8,887 nucleotides of DNA from Candidatus Competibacteraceae bacterium. Its GTDB lineage: Bacteria > Pseudomonadota > Gammaproteobacteria > Competibacterales > Competibacteraceae. Positions within the stretch are counted from its first letter, which is position 1. Each line of letters opens with the position of its first letter. Under the pieces are notes generated by a model. The model worked only from the letters and a program-made list of their open reading frames with translations. It was not told the DNA's origin and did not search any database. A program made the translations under genes and the position numbers. Below, piece after piece: positions 6,496 through 8,887 of the stretch. The stretch spans positions 1 through 8,887 of the forward strand of contig JAAUQA010000105.1 of the NCBI GenBank assembly GCA_012032855.1, in the 5' to 3' direction.

Positions 6496-7627
6496 GTGCG
6501 CAATGTGAAGTCGTTGGTAAGCAAGCAGCTGGCGGGAGCATGGGCTTTTTCGAGCGCTATCTTACCGTCTGGGTAGCGCTGTGCATCCTGGCGGGTATCT
6601 TACTCGGTTAATTTAACGCCGGGTTTGTTTGCCGCGTTGAGCCGGCTGGAAGTGGCCAGCGTCAATCTGGTGGTGGCGGTGCTGATTTGGGTCATGATCT
6701 ACCCGATGATGGTCAACGTAGACTTGGCTTCGTTGCGGCATATCGGTGAGCGGCCCAAGGGCATCGTGATCACGGTAGTGGTGAACTGGTTGATCAAGCC
6801 GTTCACCATGGCTGGATTAGGGCTGTTGTTTTTCGAGTTCTTCTTCCGCGATTGGGTCGATCCGCAAGACGCCAAGTCTTATATTGCCGGGATGATCTTG
6901 TTAGGCGCGGCGCCGTGCACCGCAATGGTGTTCGTGTGGAGCCAGTTGACCCGTGGCGATGCCACCTATACTTGGTGCAAGTGGCGCTGAACGACATCAT
7001 CATGATCTTCGCGTTTGCTCCAATTGTGGCGCTGCTGCTGGGTATGGCCGACGTCATCGTGCCTTGGGAAACGCTGTTGCTATCGGTCGTGTTGTACGTG
7101 GTCATCCCGCTGGCTGTGGGTTGGTTCACCCGGCGTACTTTGCTCGCCCAAGGCGGCGAAAGCCGACTCGACACTTTCAATCGGCACTGTAAACCCTGGA
7201 CTATTATCGGCCTGTTGGCGACCGTGGTGCTGTTGTTCGGGTTCCAGGGCGGCACGATTCTGCAACAACCCTTGATTATTCTGTTGATTGCCATTCCGCT
7301 CATTCTGCAAAGCGTGGGTATCTTCGCCGTAGCATATTTGTGGGGACGGGCTTGGCGGGTGCCGGTTGCTATTGCCGGGCCGGCTGCTTTGATCGGCACG
7401 TCTAATTTCTTTGAACTGGCGGTGGCGGTGGCGATCAGTTTGTTCGGTTTGAATTCCGGGGCGGCTTTAGCCACAGTGGTTGGCGTACTGGTGGAAGTCC
7501 TGTGATGCTGTTTCTGGTCGGCGTAGTCAATCGCAGCCGGTCGTGGTTTGAAAGCCCGTTGCCGCGCGCCGTGCGGGGGATTCTGATTGCCTTGTTGACA
7601 CCCATTGTGAGGAGATTAGCGTTATGA
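6492..7627 (+). pseudogene. acr3: Arsenite efflux permease Acr3, interrupted by three frameshifts
   Basis: Three frames together give a nearly complete Acr3 of about 378 residues, an inner-membrane arsenite exporter of the BART superfamily. The start MSAQCEV and [19 protein letters not shown] read from 6492, then a TAA falls at 6609. One extra base there moves reading to the frame [21 protein letters not shown] base is missing near 6971 (ACTTGG where ACCTTGG is expected), after which reading continues [17 protein letters not shown]. Another base is missing near 7500 (GTCCTG for GTCCCTG), and [18 protein letters not shown] follows to a TGA at 7625. The functional cysteine in [11 protein letters not shown] (TGC 6916-6918) and the glutamate in NFFELAVA (GAA 7413-7415) are intact. 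The start overlaps arsC and the end overlaps arsI, both by ATGA. No other decay is visible, so sequencing error is as likely as true loss. Confidence 0.9.
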
Positions 7628-8085
7628 AACGCCTGCATGTTCATATTTCTGTTAATAAGCTCGACGAGTCGGTACGTTTTTATTCCGCCCTGTTCGCCGC
7701 CGAACCAGTGGTTTTGAAGGACGACTACGCCAAATGGATGTTGGACGATCCTCGGGTGAATTTCGCCATCAGCACCCGCAGTCAGGTTAGCGGGCTGGAT
7801 CATCTGGGTATTCAGGTTGAAGACGAAGCCGAACTCAGCGAGGTTTACGGCCGTCTCAAACAAGCCCAACGTCCGGTTCTGGAACAGGGCGAGACGATGT
7901 GTTGTTATGCCCGCTCTGAAAAGTCCTGGATCACCGATCCGCAAGGCGTGTATTGGGAAACCTTTCGCACCGTGGGTGAGGCGCCGGTTTATGGTGAAGA
8001 CCACCTGATGAGACCGGAACAAGAGGAACAGGCGGCGTGCTGTACCCCTTCGCTACCCGAGAGTGCAGCGTGCTGTGGGAGTTGA
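7624..8085 (+). CDS. arsI: ArsI/CadI-family C-As lyase (organoarsenical demethylase)
   Basis: The protein has 153 residues and belongs to the vicinal-oxygen-chelate (glyoxalase) fold. ArsI is an Fe(II)-dependent dioxygenase that cleaves the carbon-arsenic bond of methylarsenite and trivalent aromatic arsenicals, giving arsenite. The metal ligands known from Thermomonospora ArsI (H5, H62, E115) correspond to H5, H60 and E112. The substrate-binding cysteine pair (C96-C97) corresponds to C93-C94 in TMCCYARSEK. DYAKWMLDDPRVNFAIS (34-50) and GLDHLGIQVE (57-66) are typical of the family. The tail has two further pairs, AACC at 137-140 and 148-151, encoded by a repeated GCGTGCTGT. AGGAGA at 7610-7615 is a good ribosome site, and the ATG overlaps the acr3 stop. 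The closely related name CadI (cadmium-induced) is also used; the cysteine pair and the operon favour ArsI. Confidence 0.92.
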   Translation: MKRLHVHISVNKLDESVRFYSALFAAEPVVLKDDYAKWMLDDPRVNFAISTRSQVSGLDHLGIQVEDEAELSEVYGRLKQAQRPVLEQGETMCCYARSEKSWITDPQGVYWETFRTVGEAPVYGEDHLMRPEQEEQAACCTPSLPESAACCGS

Positions 8086-8402
8086 TGGAGCCTTGATTTT
8101 GGGGTAAGTGGTTATTTCGCTTGCCACCCGTTGGTTGATTTGACATGCATCAATACATCGCTACGCCAGGGTGGCGATCAGTCTGATTTTGACGACCACG
8201 ATTCATCCTGCGTCGATGCCATCCCTCAGGGTATCAACCGAATGCGTTCGGTATGCTTTCACAACTCGCCATCCTGCGCGGAAGGAATCTACTGCATTGG
8301 GCCGGGGCTAATTTGCTTCGAGCCCCTGACGGAAGGTACGCACTACGCGTATTAAAGGAACAACCTCCCGGCTTGCTAAATTTTGGAGGAGATCAGTATT
8401 AA
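8086..8402. other. Intergenic region after the ars operon, no recognised gene
   Basis: No known gene is recognisable in this stretch. Two overlapping short plus-strand frames are open. One runs 8131-8355 from a TTG and would encode a 74-residue cysteine-containing peptide. The other runs 8253-8402 from ATG (MLSQLAILRGRNLLHWAGAN at its start, 49 residues) and has a more protein-like composition but no clear ribosome site. A 6-base stem GGGGCT/AGCCCC with an 11-base loop lies at 8304-8326 without a T run. The region may be remnants of a decayed gene. Confidence 0.4.
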
Positions 8403-8560
8403 GTGCGAAACCGATTAGCAGTTTTCATAGATGCGCAGAGAAGCTCGGCAGCACTCTAACCGTAGACTATTCGATATTGGATGAGGTATACCGTGCAGGT
8501 AGAGTAGAACTAGCTCATTTGTCCGATGTCATTTTGCTGGCAGATTCGTGCTTTGCAAAA
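8403..8560 (+). pseudogene. Fragment resembling the start of a NYN-domain (LabA-like) gene
   Basis: A GTG at 8403 is preceded by GGAGGAG (8383-8389). It begins VRNRLAVFIDAQRSSAAL and then meets TAA at 8457. The motif RLAVFIDAQ resembles the first strand of NYN ribonuclease domains, where the aspartate (D10 here) is catalytic and the next residues are normally AxN; here the asparagine is replaced by arginine. Adding one base near 8456 continues the frame as LTVDYSILDEVYRAGRVELA and HLSDVILLADSCFAK, ending at a TAA (8561-8563). LDEVYRAGRVELAH resembles the helix and second strand of the same fold. The rest of a NYN domain is missing. I regard it as a remnant; family assignment rests on short motifs only. 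Confidence 0.35.
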
Positions 8561-8563
8561 TAA

Positions 8564-8575
8564 AAGACCTGACCC
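8564..8575 (+). repeat. AAGACCTGACCC element
   Basis: This short sequence, preceded by TTTGCAAAAT, resembles a GGGTCAGGTCTT motif that I recall as dispersed in many gammaproteobacterial genomes, often beside REP-associated transposases or toxin genes. Only one copy is present in this window, so its repeat nature rests on recollection and not on what can be seen here. It sits directly after the broken NYN-like fragment and is followed by a pyrimidine-rich tract (about 8573-8620), in keeping with a rearrangement boundary. Confidence 0.3.
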
Positions 8576-8680
8576 TTTCTTTCTCTTACTATCTTGCCCT
8601 CTTTTTTCTTATCGCACAAACACAACCCTATCGCTGCTGACTTTGCTAAGATTGGGCATTTACAGACAAGCTTCGATAGT

Positions 8681-8887
8681 GTGATTTTACCCGCCAGCCT
8701 AAGCCACAGCGATTGCAAGACGCTTGATGCGATTAGCACGCCTCTCTGGATATTCGACATCGATCGAAAAGCCATGTGGTGGGCTAATGCCGCTGCTGTC
8801 GAATTATGGGACGCGCCGTCCCTGGAGAGTCTGTTGGAGCGCGACTTCGCCTCCGACATGTCACGGGGCACGGAAATCCGCCTAAAT
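8681..8887 (+). CDS. PAS-domain signalling protein, N-terminal part (runs off right edge)
   Basis: Sixty-nine codons are visible from a GTG at 8681. STPLWIFDIDRKAMWWANAA (about 21-40) followed by VELWDAPSLESLLERDFASD is a typical PAS sensor segment. It is seen at the N-terminus of proteins that end in nucleotide cyclase, GGDEF/EAL or histidine kinase domains; the output domain lies outside the window. The start is uncertain. The frame is open upstream to a TGA near 8570, and a TTG near 8605 would add about 26 residues. Neither start has a clear ribosome site. The first ATG in frame falls inside the PAS domain and is too late. Confidence 0.7.
   Translation, partial: MILPASLSHSDCKTLDAISTPLWIFDIDRKAMWWANAAAVELWDAPSLESLLERDFASDMSRGTEIRLN

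Noticed and set aside
6803..7474. Long minus-strand frame (223 residues) opposite acr3
   Set aside because: It is antisense to clear Acr3 coding sequence, has a biased threonine/serine/arginine composition and matches no family. It is an open shadow frame.
7435..8022. Minus-strand 195-residue frame opposite acr3 and arsI
   Set aside because: It is antisense to arsI, which has all of its catalytic residues. The frame crosses two unrelated genes and no motif was recognised.
8304..8326. GGGGCT/AGCCCC stem as terminator of the ars operon
   Set aside because: It is more than 200 bases after arsI, has an 11-base loop and is not followed by a run of T.
8131..8355. Plus-strand 74-residue cysteine-containing frame from a TTG
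   Set aside because: No ribosome site or family match was seen, and it overlaps another frame of better composition (8253-8402). Neither could be supported as a gene.
8515..8871. Minus-strand 118-residue frame at the right end
   Set aside because: It is antisense to the PAS-domain sequence, which has a clear family signature on the plus strand.
1..8887. CRISPR arrays, tRNA or rRNA genes, complete insertion sequences
   Set aside because: No regularly spaced repeats, tRNA-like cloverleaf, rRNA sequence or transposase gene was seen on either strand by reading through the window.

Overview
The window reads as chromosomal DNA of a proteobacterium, most likely a gammaproteobacterium. This is judged from moderate GC content, Shine-Dalgarno sites of the GGAGG type, and proteobacterial forms of ArsR, ArsC, Acr3 and ArsI. 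No species can be named from the sequence alone. Three blocks are visible.

Block 1 (1-5480, all on the minus strand) is an uncharacterised envelope cassette. In the order of transcription it holds an exported DUF4331 protein (5480-3903), an unrecognised protein (from 3814) whose reading frame appears broken near its end, an exported TPR protein (2764-1574), a HupE/UreJ-type membrane protein with an EF-hand loop in its exported domain (1577-444), and, after a 110-base gap, the N-terminal part of an ECF sigma factor (333 to beyond the window edge). The genes are tightly packed, with 4-base ATGA overlaps at two junctions. A near-identical 14-base element lies upstream of both the sigma factor gene and the DUF4331 gene. 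This suggests, without proving it, that the sigma factor controls itself and the cassette.

Block 2 (5589-8085, plus strand) is an arsenic resistance operon: arsR, arsC (the thioredoxin-coupled, low-molecular-weight phosphatase type), acr3 (arsenite efflux permease) and arsI (C-As lyase for trivalent organoarsenicals). All three junctions are ATGA overlaps. ArsR would sense As(III), ArsC reduces arsenate to arsenite, Acr3 exports the arsenite, and ArsI demethylates methylarsenite or aromatic arsenicals to give arsenite. The acr3 frame is interrupted by three separate single-base indels, although its conserved residues are intact. It is therefore either a very recent pseudogene or carries sequencing errors.

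Block 3 (8086-8887) is mostly non-coding or decayed. It holds a short fragment resembling the start of a NYN-domain gene, broken by a frameshift, and an AAGACCTGACCC element of a kind seen near mobile DNA. It ends with the first part of a PAS-domain signalling protein that runs off the right edge.

The best candidate for an undescribed system is the DUF4331 / unknown / TPR / HupE / ECF-sigma cassette: three apparent envelope proteins and an unknown protein beside a dedicated regulator, with no assigned function.
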